The notes under the pieces: model-generated
What the model was told of the DNA's origin: nothing
What the model saw: the letters and a program-made list of their open reading frames with translations, nothing else
Database searches by the model: none
Shown: one piece after another, positions 35,496 through 42,759 of the stretch
How positions within the stretch are numbered: the stretch's first letter is position 1
How the letters are laid out: the number at the start of each line of letters is the position of its first letter
DNA from: Pseudomonadota bacterium
Lineage (GTDB): Bacteria > Pseudomonadota > Alphaproteobacteria > Rhodobacterales > Rhodobacteraceae
NCBI GenBank assembly: GCA_021845805.1
Contig: JAJZVD010000022.1
Location: forward strand, 1 to 52,677
DNA length: 52,677 nucleotides
Reading direction: 5' to 3'
Program-made: the position numbers and the translations under genes

Positions 35496-36356
35496 CTAGA
35501 GCCCGTTCACCGGCACCTTCAGATAGCTCACCCCGTTCTCCTCGGGCTCGGGCATCTGGCCTGCGCGCATGTTCACCTGCAACGACGGCACGATCAGCCG
35601 CGGCATCGCCAGCGTCGCGTCGCGCGCCTGGCGCATCGCGACGAATTCGGCCCTGGACTTGCCCGCCAGGTGAACGTTGCGCGCCTTCTCCTCGGCCACG
35701 GTGGTTTCCCAGGCGAATTCCTCGCGCCCCGGCGCCTTGTAGTCGTGGCCCACGAAGATCCGCGTGGTCTCGGGCAGGCTCAGGATCTTCTGCATCGAGT
35801 CAAAAAGCGTTTCCGCCGAGCCGCCGGGAAAGTCGCAGCGCGCCGTGCCGTAGTCGGGCATGAACATCGTGTCGCCGACGAAGGCCGCGTCGCCGATCAG
35901 ATAGGTCAGGCAGGCGGGCGTATGGCCCGGCGTATGCAGCACGTCGCCGCGCAACTGGCCGATGTGGAAGCTGTCGCCTTCGCGGAACAGGCGGTCGAAC
36001 TGGCTGCCGTCGCGCTGGAAGCGGGTGCCCTCGTTGAAGATCTTGCCGAACGTCTCCTGCACCACGGTGATCCGGTCGCCGATCCCGATCTGGCCGCCCA
36101 GACGTTCCTGGATGTAGGGCGCGGCCGACAGGTGGTCGGCGTGGACATGGGTTTCCAGGATCCAGTCCACCGTCAGCCCCTGCTCCTGCACCCAGGCGAT
36201 CACCGCATCGGCCGACCGGGTATCGGTACGCCCCGAGGCGTAGTCGAAGTCGAGCACCGAGTCGACGATGGCGCAACGGGTGCCCGCCGGATCGCGGACG
36301 ACATAGGTGATCGTGTTGGTCGCGCTGTCGAAGAAGGCCTTCACGGCGGGCGACAT
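35496..36356 (-). CDS. MBL-fold hydrolase, probable persulfide dioxygenase
   Basis: 286 aa. The metal-binding motif THVHADHLSA, a second His in LHTPGHTPACLTYLIGD, the Asp in FVGDTMFMPDYGTARCDFPGG and the His in FVGHDYKAPG are all present. Segments match the ETHE1/Blh group, which oxidises glutathione persulfide to sulfite. GGAGG lies 6 bases upstream of the ATG at 36356. An inverted repeat and an anaerobox lie upstream. With the TIGR01244 protein and CydDC it forms a sulfur-stress neighbourhood for the sulfide-tolerant bd oxidase. Confidence 0.8.
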   Translation of the reverse strand: MSPAVKAFFDSATNTITYVVRDPAGTRCAIVDSVLDFDYASGRTDTRSADAVIAWVQEQGLTVDWILETHVHADHLSAAPYIQERLGGQIGIGDRITVVQETFGKIFNEGTRFQRDGSQFDRLFREGDSFHIGQLRGDVLHTPGHTPACLTYLIGDAAFVGDTMFMPDYGTARCDFPGGSAETLFDSMQKILSLPETTRIFVGHDYKAPGREEFAWETTVAEEKARNVHLAGKSRAEFVAMRQARDATLAMPRLIVPSLQVNMRAGQMPEPEENGVSYLKVPVNGL

Positions 36357-36410
36357 CGGATTCCTCCTGCGGCTGTCTGACCCTCGATATGGGGGGCCGA
36401 CGACATATAT

Positions 36411-36426
36411 CAACATTCGCATGTTG
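36411..36426. promoter_or_regulatory. inverted repeat upstream of the persulfide dioxygenase gene
   Basis: CAACAT-TCGC-ATGTTG, a perfect palindrome with a 4-base centre, 55 bases upstream of the start. It is a candidate operator. It does not show the ATTC-N8-GAAT form I recall for SqrR, so the cognate regulator is open. Confidence 0.5.
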
Positions 36427-36450
36427 TGTCCTTGCCCCGCGGACCCAGAC

Positions 36451-36464
36451 TTGACCTGCGTCAA
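36451..36464. promoter_or_regulatory. anaerobox between the persulfide dioxygenase and dksA-like genes
   Basis: TTGAC-CTGC-GTCAA matches TTGA-N6-TCAA exactly, with symmetric half-sites extended to CTTGAC/GTCAAG. It is 52 bases from the dksA-like start and 95 bases from the persulfide dioxygenase start, so it could serve either or both divergent genes. Confidence 0.55.
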
Positions 36465-36515
36465 GGCCCGGCCCGCCGGGTGCCCCTAGTCTGCCCAATT
36501 GGAAGGGAGACGTCC

Positions 36516-36833
36516 ATGACCACGATCACAGCCCGCAAGACCCAGCTTCAGGTCCGCCGCGATGCCCTGTCGGCGCGCCTCGCCGCGATCGAGGGCGAGT
36601 TCGACGCCCATGAATCCCGCGACTGGGAAGAGATGGCGACCGAGCGCGAGGGCGACGAGGTGCTGGAAGGCATGGGCCATTCCGCCCGCACCGAGATCCG
36701 CATGATCGAGGCGGCGCTGCGCCGGATCGAGGATGGCGACTACGGCATCTGCGCCCGCTGCGGCGCGCCGATCGGCGATGCCCGGCTGGACGTGCTGCCC
36801 TATACCCCATTCTGCAGCCGCTGCGCCGCGTGA
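36516..36833 (+). CDS. short DksA/TraR-family C4 zinc-finger protein
   Basis: 105 aa, shorter than DksA (about 150 aa). The C-terminal zinc finger is CARCGAPIGDARLDVLP then CSRC, a C4 type. The N-terminal part is a predicted helical hairpin with several acidic residues (EGEFDAHESRDWEEMATERE). Such proteins bind the RNA polymerase secondary channel and adjust transcription in stress. The ATG at 36516 has a GGAAGGGAGA ribosome-binding region. An anaerobox upstream suggests low-oxygen control. Confidence 0.85.
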   Translation: MTTITARKTQLQVRRDALSARLAAIEGEFDAHESRDWEEMATEREGDEVLEGMGHSARTEIRMIEAALRRIEDGDYGICARCGAPIGDARLDVLPYTPFCSRCAA

Positions 36834-36856
36834 CCCCTGCACCGAAAGGCCATCCG

Positions 36857-36994
36857 ATGCCCCCGACCCGCCCCGCCTGCCCCGCCGAGACGCGCCGCCC
36901 CGCCGATCCGGCGCTTGCCCGGCTTCTGGCCGAACTGCAGGCGCTGGCCGCGATCCTGCCGCCCGCCCCCCCGCCCCCCCGCCGACCGACCTGA
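36857..36994 (+). CDS. possible small protein downstream of the dksA-like gene
   Basis: 45 aa, starting with ATG and preceded by AAAGG 7 bases upstream. The middle (PALARLLAELQALAAILP) could form an amphipathic helix; both ends are proline- and arginine-rich. It starts 23 bases after the dksA-like stop. No homologue is recognised. In DNA this GC-rich, a chance open frame of this size is common. Confidence 0.3.
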   Translation: MPPTRPACPAETRRPADPALARLLAELQALAAILPPAPPPPRRPT

Positions 36995-37002
36995 CACGCG
37001 GC

Positions 37003-37034
37003 GGCGGGCATGACGGCGGGCATGACGGCGGGCC
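37003..37034. repeat. short tandem repeat
   Basis: About two and a half copies of a 12-bp unit, ATGACGGCGGGC, between the small open frame and the next promoter. Likely slippage-prone; no function evident. Confidence 0.6.
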
Positions 37035-37061
37035 TTGCCCCAATTCTGCCACTTATTTCCA

Positions 37062-37090
37062 TTGCCAAACCGGCGCTTGGGCCTGTTAAT
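37062..37090 (+). promoter_or_regulatory. candidate promoter of the FadJ-like gene
   Basis: TTGCCA (37062-37067), 17-base spacer, GTTAAT (37085-37090). The -35 matches 5 of 6 and the -10 matches 4 of 6 consensus bases; the ATG follows about 78 bases later. Confidence 0.4.
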
Positions 37091-37167
37091 GACGGTATGG
37101 AAGACGGAGCAGCCATCCGCCGCACAGCGCCGCGCAAAGGGTGCGACAGCCCCGGTGGAGGCATGGC

Positions 37168-39120
37168 ATGACCCCGCTGTCCCTGGACCGGCAGGACGGG
37201 CTGGCGATCCTGACGCTGGACACGGCGCTGCTGGATGCGGCGGCGCGCGGGGCGCTGATGACGGCCGTCGAGACGCTGGGCGAGAACCCCGAACTGGGCG
37301 CGCTGGTGATCCGCAGCGCCCGCCCCGGCCTGCCGTCGCTGGCCGCCGAGGGCGCCGCCCCGCCGCTCTGGCAGCTTTGCGACCGGATCGAATCCTGCCC
37401 CCGCCCCGTCGTGATCGCACTGGCGGGGCCGGTGCTGGGCCCGGGGCTGGAACTGGCGCTGGCCGCGCATGGCCGGGTGGCCGCCGCCGACACGCGGCTG
37501 GGGTTTCCCGAGGTGACGCAGGGCCTTGGGCTGGCTGCGGGCGGCACGCAGCGGCTGCCGCGGCTGGTGGGCGCCGAGGCCGCGCTGCGCCTGCTGACCG
37601 GCGGCCGCCCGATCCGCGCGGCCGATGCGCTGGCGATCGGCCTGCTTGACCGGGTGGTCGACGCCGATCCCCTCGCCGCGGCGCGGGCGCGCGCGCTGGA
37701 ACTGGCCGCCGCGGGCCTGCCCATGCCCGCGCGCGACCGGCGCGACGGGTTCCGCGACCCGGTGGCCTACAGCGCCGCGGTGGACGCCGCCCGGCGGGCC
37801 GCGCGCCACCCGCACCTGCCCGCCGCCGCGCGGCTGGTGGATTGCGTCGAGGCGGCGCTGCTGCTGCCGCCCGCCGCGGGCTTCACCTTCGAACGCGCCG
37901 CGGCCGAGGATCTGGCCGCCAGCCCCGCCGCCCGGGGCCTGCACTACGCCCGCAGCATCGAACGCACCGCCCCCCTGCCCGCCGCCGCGCCGCGGCCGCT
38001 GTCCACCGTGGGGCTTGCGGGGCTTGGCCCCGATGGCACCGCGCTGGTGCTGGCGCTGCTGGCGGCGGGGCTGTCGGTCATCCTGGTCGATCCCGACCGG
38101 AACCGGCTGATCGCCGCGCTGGAATCGGTGGCCTTCGCGCAGGAAGCCGCGGTCAGCCAGGGCATGCTGTCGCCCGAGCAGCGCGATGCCGACTGGGTGC
38201 GGCTGGCCGGGCGGCTGGACCCCGAGGCGCTGGCCGGGGCCGATCTGGTGCTGGATCGCGGCGCCCCCGGATTGGGGACGCTGGCCCCGCGCCTGCGCCC
38301 CGGCGCCGTGCTGGCGCTGGCCGATCCGGCGGGGCTCGGCCCCGACGCCCCCCGCGCCGCCGACACGCTGGCGCTGCACCTGCCGCCGCTGCCGCTGGGC
38401 GCCCGGCTGATCGAGATTGCCGCGGGCGCCGCCACCGATCCGGCCGCGCTGGCCACCGCGGCGGCACTGGCGCGCCGGCTGAAGCGGCTGCCCGTCATCG
38501 GCCGGGGCGCCTTTGCCGGGGCCACGGTGCAGGCCGCGGCGCTGGCCGCCGCCGAGGTGACGCTGCTGCAAGGCGGCACCCCGGCCACGCTCGACGCCGC
38601 GCTGCGGGCCTGGGGCGCGGCGCAGGGGCCCTGCGCGCTGGCCGACATGGCGGGGCTTGCCGGCGCGGCCTCGCCGCTCTCGGGGCACCTGGCCGCCGCC
38701 GGGCGGCTTGGGGTGGCGACCGGCGCGGGCTGGCTTGCCTGGCCGCCCGGCCGCCCCGAGGGGCAGGATGACCCGGTGGTGGTGAACTTTCTCACCGCCG
38801 CGCGCGCGGGCCGCCCGCCGCGCGTGCTGCCGCCCGCGGTGATCGTGCGGCGCGTCCTGCTGGCCATGATCGCGGTCGGCGCGCGGCTCTTGCAGGCGGG
38901 CGAGGTCGCGCGGCCCGCCGACATCGACCTGGCCATGATCGCAGGCTACGGCTTTCCGCGCTGGGGCGGCGGCCCGATGCTGCAGGCCGACCTGGCGGGG
39001 CTGGTGCAGGTGCGCAAGGATCTGGCGCAGCTTGCCACCGAAGACCCGCTCTGGGCCCCGCCCGACCTGCTGCTCGACCTCATCAAGAACGGCCGCGGCT
39101 TTGGCGACCTGAACGGCTGA
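37168..39120 (+). CDS. FadJ/FadB-like enoyl-CoA hydratase / 3-hydroxyacyl-CoA dehydrogenase with degraded dehydrogenase site
   Basis: 650 aa, the usual fusion of a crotonase domain and an HAD domain. In the crotonase half the two catalytic glutamates seem conserved (GPGLELALAAHGRV and LGFPEVTQGL). The HAD half keeps a Rossmann-like GLGPDG and the C-terminal ADIDLAMIAGYGFPRWGGGPM. However, the SNTSSL-type serine segment reads ADPAGL, HFFNPV reads HLPPLPLG, and the GFVGNR asparagine region reads GAFAGATVQA. The dehydrogenase activity may therefore be reduced or lost; this is judged by eye. The ATG at 37168 has GGAGG upstream. Composition is extremely rich in Ala and Gly, as elsewhere here. Confidence 0.75.
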   Translation: MTPLSLDRQDGLAILTLDTALLDAAARGALMTAVETLGENPELGALVIRSARPGLPSLAAEGAAPPLWQLCDRIESCPRPVVIALAGPVLGPGLELALAAHGRVAAADTRLGFPEVTQGLGLAAGGTQRLPRLVGAEAALRLLTGGRPIRAADALAIGLLDRVVDADPLAAARARALELAAAGLPMPARDRRDGFRDPVAYSAAVDAARRAARHPHLPAAARLVDCVEAALLLPPAAGFTFERAAAEDLAASPAARGLHYARSIERTAPLPAAAPRPLSTVGLAGLGPDGTALVLALLAAGLSVILVDPDRNRLIAALESVAFAQEAAVSQGMLSPEQRDADWVRLAGRLDPEALAGADLVLDRGAPGLGTLAPRLRPGAVLALADPAGLGPDAPRAADTLALHLPPLPLGARLIEIAAGAATDPAALATAAALARRLKRLPVIGRGAFAGATVQAAALAAAEVTLLQGGTPATLDAALRAWGAAQGPCALADMAGLAGAASPLSGHLAAAGRLGVATGAGWLAWPPGRPEGQDDPVVVNFLTAARAGRPPRVLPPAVIVRRVLLAMIAVGARLLQAGEVARPADIDLAMIAGYGFPRWGGGPMLQADLAGLVQVRKDLAQLATEDPLWAPPDLLLDLIKNGRGFGDLNG

Positions 39121-39234
39121 TCCCGGCGCCGCGGCCGCTGGCGTTCGGCAAGGTCCGCCCCCGCCGAAACCGCGGCGGCGCCCTTCCCTCGCGGCGGGAA
39201 ATCGGGCAAACCATCCGAAAACCCGAGGTGAGAC

Positions 39235-40527
39235 ATGCACGACATCCGCGCCATCCGCGAGACCCCCGCCGCCTTCGACGCGGCCCTTGCCCGCCGGGGG
39301 CTGGCGCCCCTGTCGGCGCAGGTGCTGGCGATCGACGAGGCGCGGCGCGCCCGGATTCTGGCCGCAGAGACCGCGCAGGCCGCGCAGAACGCCGCCTCGA
39401 AAGAGGTCGGCGCCGCCAAGGCCCGCGGCGACACCGCGGAATTCGAGCGGCTGCGCGCCCTTGTGGCCGAGAAGAAGGCCGAGGTGGCGCGGCTGACCGA
39501 AGAGGCGGCGGCGCAGGACGCGGCGCTGCGCGACCTGCTCCTGACCATCCCCAACAGCCCGCTGGCCGACGTACCCGACGGTGCGGACGAGGCGCAGAAT
39601 GTCGAGCTGCGCCGCTGGGGCAGCCCGCGCGCCTTCGACTTCGCGCCGAAGGAGCATTACGAGATCGCGGGCGTCACGCCCGGGATGGATTTCGAGACGG
39701 CGGCAAAGCTGTCGGGCGCGCGCTTCGTGCTGTTGCGCGGGGCGGTGCTGCGGGTGCACCGCGCGCTTGGGCAGTTCATGCTGGACACCCATGTGACCGA
39801 GCACGGCCTGACCGAGACCTGGACCCCGGTCCTGGTGAAGGAAGAGGCGATGTACGGCACCAACCAGTTGCCGAAATTCGCCGAGGACAGCTACCAGACG
39901 ACCAACGGCTGGTGGCTGATCCCCACGTCCGAAGTCACGCTGACCAACACGGTCGCGGGCGAGGTGCTGGACGAGGCGGGCCTGCCGATCCGCATGACCG
40001 CGCTGACCCAGTGCTTCCGCTCCGAGGCGGGCTCGGCGGGCAAGGACACCGCAGGCATGCTGCGCCAGCACCAGTTCGAGAAGGTCGAGATGGTCTCGAT
40101 CACCACCCCCGACCAGAGCCGCGCCGAACACGAGCGGATGACGGCCTGCGCCGAGGCGATCCTGCAGAAACTGGGCCTGCCCTACCGCGTCATCGTGCTG
40201 TGCACCGGCGACATGGGCTTCGGCGCCCAGCGCACCCATGACCTGGAGGTCTGGCTGCCCGGCCAGAACCGCTACCGCGAGATCAGCTCGGTCTCGGTCT
40301 GCGGCGATTTCCAGGCCCGGCGGATGAATGCCCGCTTCCGCCCCGCGGGCGGCGGCAAGCCCGAATTCGTGCATACGCTGAACGGCTCGGGCCTTGCGGT
40401 GGGCCGCACCCTGATCGCGGTGCTGGAAAACGGCCAGCAGGCCGATGGCTCGATCACGCTGCCCGCGGCGCTCGCACCCTATCTGGGCGGCAAGACCCGG
40501 ATCGACGCAGGCGGCGCGCTGGTCTGA
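39235..40527 (+). CDS. serS: seryl-tRNA synthetase
   Basis: 430 aa. The N-terminal coiled-coil arm (about residues 30-105) is followed by the class II catalytic domain: TEVT-like [11 protein letters not shown], motif 2 [21 protein letters not shown] and motif 3 [18 protein letters not shown]. Full length. A GAGGTGAGAC sequence precedes the ATG. Its 3' end overlaps the terminator of the antisense transcript described below. Confidence 0.97.
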   Translation: MHDIRAIRETPAAFDAALARRGLAPLSAQVLAIDEARRARILAAETAQAAQNAASKEVGAAKARGDTAEFERLRALVAEKKAEVARLTEEAAAQDAALRDLLLTIPNSPLADVPDGADEAQNVELRRWGSPRAFDFAPKEHYEIAGVTPGMDFETAAKLSGARFVLLRGAVLRVHRALGQFMLDTHVTEHGLTETWTPVLVKEEAMYGTNQLPKFAEDSYQTTNGWWLIPTSEVTLTNTVAGEVLDEAGLPIRMTALTQCFRSEAGSAGKDTAGMLRQHQFEKVEMVSITTPDQSRAEHERMTACAEAILQKLGLPYRVIVLCTGDMGFGAQRTHDLEVWLPGQNRYREISSVSVCGDFQARRMNARFRPAGGGKPEFVHTLNGSGLAVGRTLIAVLENGQQADGSITLPAALAPYLGGKTRIDAGGALV

Positions 40528-40562
40528 AAAAACGAAGGGGGGTGCTCCCGACAGCCCCCCCC
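40527..40562 (-). terminator. Rho-independent terminator on the minus strand
   Basis: Read on the minus strand, a G-run (40562-40555) and CCCCCC (40542-40537) form a stem, with the loop between, followed by TTCG and six T residues (40532-40527). The T-run is present only in this direction, so it ends leftward transcription, which does not fit serS. Confidence 0.65.
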
Positions 40563-40678
40563 TCTGCACCCTCCGCAGACACCCGAACGCCCGCAACCTT
40601 GAAAGCGGCGCCTGCCCTGCAGCGGATTTCGTGTCTTCGTCGGCGTCGCCCGGCATCGGTCGGGCTCGGCCATCAATC
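40527..40678 (-). ncRNA. candidate small RNA antisense to the serS-P450 gap
   Basis: A TATACT -10 box lies on the minus strand at 40689-40684 and predicts a start near 40677-40678. The transcript would run about 150 nt to the terminator at 40562-40527, with its last bases at the end of serS. AGACAC (around 40634) can pair with GTGTCT (around 40580), and an inner CGCCGC/GCGGGCG stem can extend this into one long irregular hairpin. The -35 region is weak (TGGTGC at 17 bases). I do not recognise it as SRP RNA, RNase P or tmRNA; a 6S-like shape is possible but unproven. The open frames in it have no recognisable similarity. Confidence 0.45.
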
Positions 40679-40821
40679 CGTCCAGTATAGGCGATTTGCC
40701 CCGATTGCACCAGCCCCGAGAACAGCGGGGCGCAGGCGCGGCTGCGGAAAATCGTCGCAGGGCGCCCTTGCGGCCCGCGCGCGGCCGCGCTTTCCTCGGC
40801 CCGACAGAAGGAGCCCGCCGC

Positions 40822-42012
40822 ATGACCCTGCCCCGCATCGCGCAATCGCCCACCGATCCCGCCTTCGTGCAGAACCCCTATGCTTTCTACGAACGGGCGC
40901 GCGCGCTGGGCAGGATCGTGGTCTGGGAGGATTACGCGATGCCCGCAGTCCTGTCCTACGCCGGGGTCAACGCCATCCTGCGCGACCGCCGCTTCGGCCG
41001 CGAGGTGCCCGCCGAGAAACGGCAGCCGGTCCCGGCCCATCAGGCGCCCTTCTATGCCGTCGAGGCGCATTCCATGCTGGAACTGGAACCGCCGCGCCAC
41101 ACCCGGCTGCGCAGCCTCGTGCTGCGCGCCTTCACCTCGCGCCGGATCGCCGCGCTGGCACCCGAGATCGCCGCCCTCTCGCATGGGCTGATCGACCGCT
41201 TCCCGAAGGACGACTTCGACCTGATGCCGGCCTTCGCCCGGCTGATCCCGGTGATCGTCATCGCCCGCCTGCTGGGCGTGCCCGAGAGCATGGCCGAAGA
41301 CCTTCTCGGCTGGTCGAATGCCATGGTGGGCATGTACCAGGCCCGCCGCACCCGGGCGATGGAAGACGCGGCCGCCCGCGCCGCAGGTGAATTCGCCGCC
41401 TTCCTGCGGTCCTATGTCGAAGACCGCCGCGCGCGCCCGGCCGATGACCTCATCACCCACCTGATCGCCGCCGAAGCCGATGGCGAGCGGCTGACGACCG
41501 ACGAGTTGATCACCACCTGCATCCTGCTTCTGAACGCGGGCCACGAGGCGACGGTCCACAGCCTTGGCATCGCGGTCAAGACGCTGCTGGAACAGAAGAC
41601 CCCCGCCGCCGCCCTGGCCCCCGACCGGGTCGAGGCAACGGTGGAGGAGGTGCTGCGCCACGACCCGCCGCTGCACCTCTTCAGCCGCCACGCCTATGCG
41701 GATGTCGAGGTCATGGGCCACACCTTCCGCAAGGGCGAGGAGGTGGCGCTGCTGCTCGCGGCGGCCAACCGCGACCCCGGCATGTTCGAGGCCCCCGCCC
41801 GCTTCGACCCCGCCCGGGTGGCGAAACCCAACCTGAGCTTCGGCGCGGGGCTGCATTTCTGCGTGGGCGCGCCGCTGGCGCGGCTGGAACTGGCCACCGC
41901 CCTGCCGATCCTCTTCGCGCGCCTGCCGGGGCTGCGGCTGGCCGCGCCGCCGCGCTATGCCGATGTCTACCACTTCCACGGCCTTTCGGGCCTTGCGGTG
42001 CACCCGGCCTGA
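40822..42012 (+). CDS. cytochrome P450
   Basis: 396 aa, soluble bacterial type. The I-helix oxygen-binding motif NAGHEATVHSL, the K-helix EEVLR (ExxR) and the heme-ligand loop FGAGLHFCVGAPLAR with C347 are all present. The ATG at 40822 has AAGGAG 8 bases upstream. No ferredoxin or reductase gene is adjacent, so electron partners are elsewhere. The substrate is unknown. Confidence 0.92.
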   Translation: MTLPRIAQSPTDPAFVQNPYAFYERARALGRIVVWEDYAMPAVLSYAGVNAILRDRRFGREVPAEKRQPVPAHQAPFYAVEAHSMLELEPPRHTRLRSLVLRAFTSRRIAALAPEIAALSHGLIDRFPKDDFDLMPAFARLIPVIVIARLLGVPESMAEDLLGWSNAMVGMYQARRTRAMEDAAARAAGEFAAFLRSYVEDRRARPADDLITHLIAAEADGERLTTDELITTCILLLNAGHEATVHSLGIAVKTLLEQKTPAAALAPDRVEATVEEVLRHDPPLHLFSRHAYADVEVMGHTFRKGEEVALLLAAANRDPGMFEAPARFDPARVAKPNLSFGAGLHFCVGAPLARLELATALPILFARLPGLRLAAPPRYADVYHFHGLSGLAVHPA

Positions 42013-42036
42013 GCGCGCGGGGGCCCTGCCCCCGCA

Positions 42037-42107
42037 CCCCCGGGATATTTGACGACAGAAAATGAAGGCGCGGCCTGCCCATTTTCTGTCGTCAAATATC
42101 CCGGGGG
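42037..42107. repeat. dispersed extragenic repeat, complete inverted copy
   Basis: Two perfect 28-bp arms (42037-42064 and 42080-42107) flank a 15-base loop. Each arm reads from a C-run through GGGATATTT and GACGAC to AGAAAATG. Flanking G/C hairpins (about 42018-42034 and 42122-42145) extend the structure. It lies between the P450 gene and the convergent Lrp gene and could act as a bidirectional terminator. Related copies: 28036-28068 and 49297-49370. Confidence 0.85.
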
Positions 42108-42155
42108 GAGGCGGCGCAGCCGACGGGGGGCAGCGCCCCCCTGCCCGGCCCGGCC

Positions 42156-42617
42156 CTAGAGCGGCAGGAGGGTGGTCGACTTGATCTCTTCCATGCTCAG
42201 CAGCGCGGTCACGTTGTAGATCCGCACCTCGGAGATCAGCGCCTGGTAGAAGGTGTCATAGGCCCGCGCATTGGCCACACGCACCTTCAGGATATAGTCG
42301 ATGTCGCCCGCGAGCCGGTGCGCCTCGAGCACCTCGGGGCGCTGGCGCAGCGCCTGGAGGAATTTCTTCTGCCAGCCCGCCTCGTGCTCGCTGGTGCGGA
42401 TCAGCACGAAGAAGCAGGCCTCGAGCCCCAGCGCCTCGGCATCGAGGATCACCGTCTGGCGGGTGATGACGCCCAGCTCCTTCAGCTTGCGGATGCGGTT
42501 CCAGACCGGCGTCTTGGAACTGCCGACCTTGCGGGCGATCTCGTCCAGCGACTGCCCCGCATCCTCCTGCAGTTCGGTGAGGATTTTCCGATCCATCTCG
42601 TCAAGCCGGACGGCCAT
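42156..42617 (-). CDS. Lrp/AsnC-family transcriptional regulator
   Basis: 153 aa. The N-terminal helix-turn-helix (DRKILTELQEDAGQSLDEIA, SSKTPVWNRIRKLKELGVI) is followed by a C-terminal RAM domain (HRLAGDIDYILKVRVAN). It is divergent from cysG, so control of the sulfate-assimilation operon is likely. The effector, possibly a sulfur amino acid, is inference. Confidence 0.9.
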   Translation of the reverse strand: MAVRLDEMDRKILTELQEDAGQSLDEIARKVGSSKTPVWNRIRKLKELGVITRQTVILDAEALGLEACFFVLIRTSEHEAGWQKKFLQALRQRPEVLEAHRLAGDIDYILKVRVANARAYDTFYQALISEVRIYNVTALLSMEEIKSTTLLPL

Positions 42618-42759
42618 TCCTGATCCCTTTCAATTCCGAAACCGCGTTTCCCCGTGGCGGCAGTATCGGAACGATCTTCCTTGTTTGCAAGGGCGTCTGG
42701 CGGATCGGCGGGATAAAATTCTATATTGAGACGAAGATTTCAGCCCCGGATGCCTGCCC
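42618..42759. promoter_or_regulatory. divergent lrp-cysG promoter region
   Basis: A 142-base gap with an AT-rich patch at 42712-42735 (ATAAAATTCTATATTGAGA) near the cysG start, the sort of sequence Lrp-family proteins bind. TATATT at 42722-42727 is a possible -10 but has no good -35 partner. Confidence 0.4.

Noticed and set aside
37003-37034. Repeats here and at 4880-4934 as a CRISPR array
   Set aside because: Units are 12-13 bp, directly abutting, with no spacers and no cas genes.
40479-40853. Minus-strand open frame of about 124 codons in the serS-P450 gap
   Set aside because: It overlaps serS and the P450 start, is Arg/Cys/Gly-rich without similarity, and the promoter/terminator pair fits a non-coding RNA better.
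36526-42003. A very long open frame on the minus strand (about 1,800 codons) covering the dksA-like, FadJ-like, serS and P450 genes
   Set aside because: It is antisense to four recognisable genes. Its product is Arg/Gln/His/Gly-rich low-complexity sequence typical of the reverse frame of high-GC coding DNA.
42037-42107. Long hairpin as a riboswitch of the Lrp or P450 gene
   Set aside because: It is at the 3' end of both convergent genes and recurs elsewhere as a repeat family.
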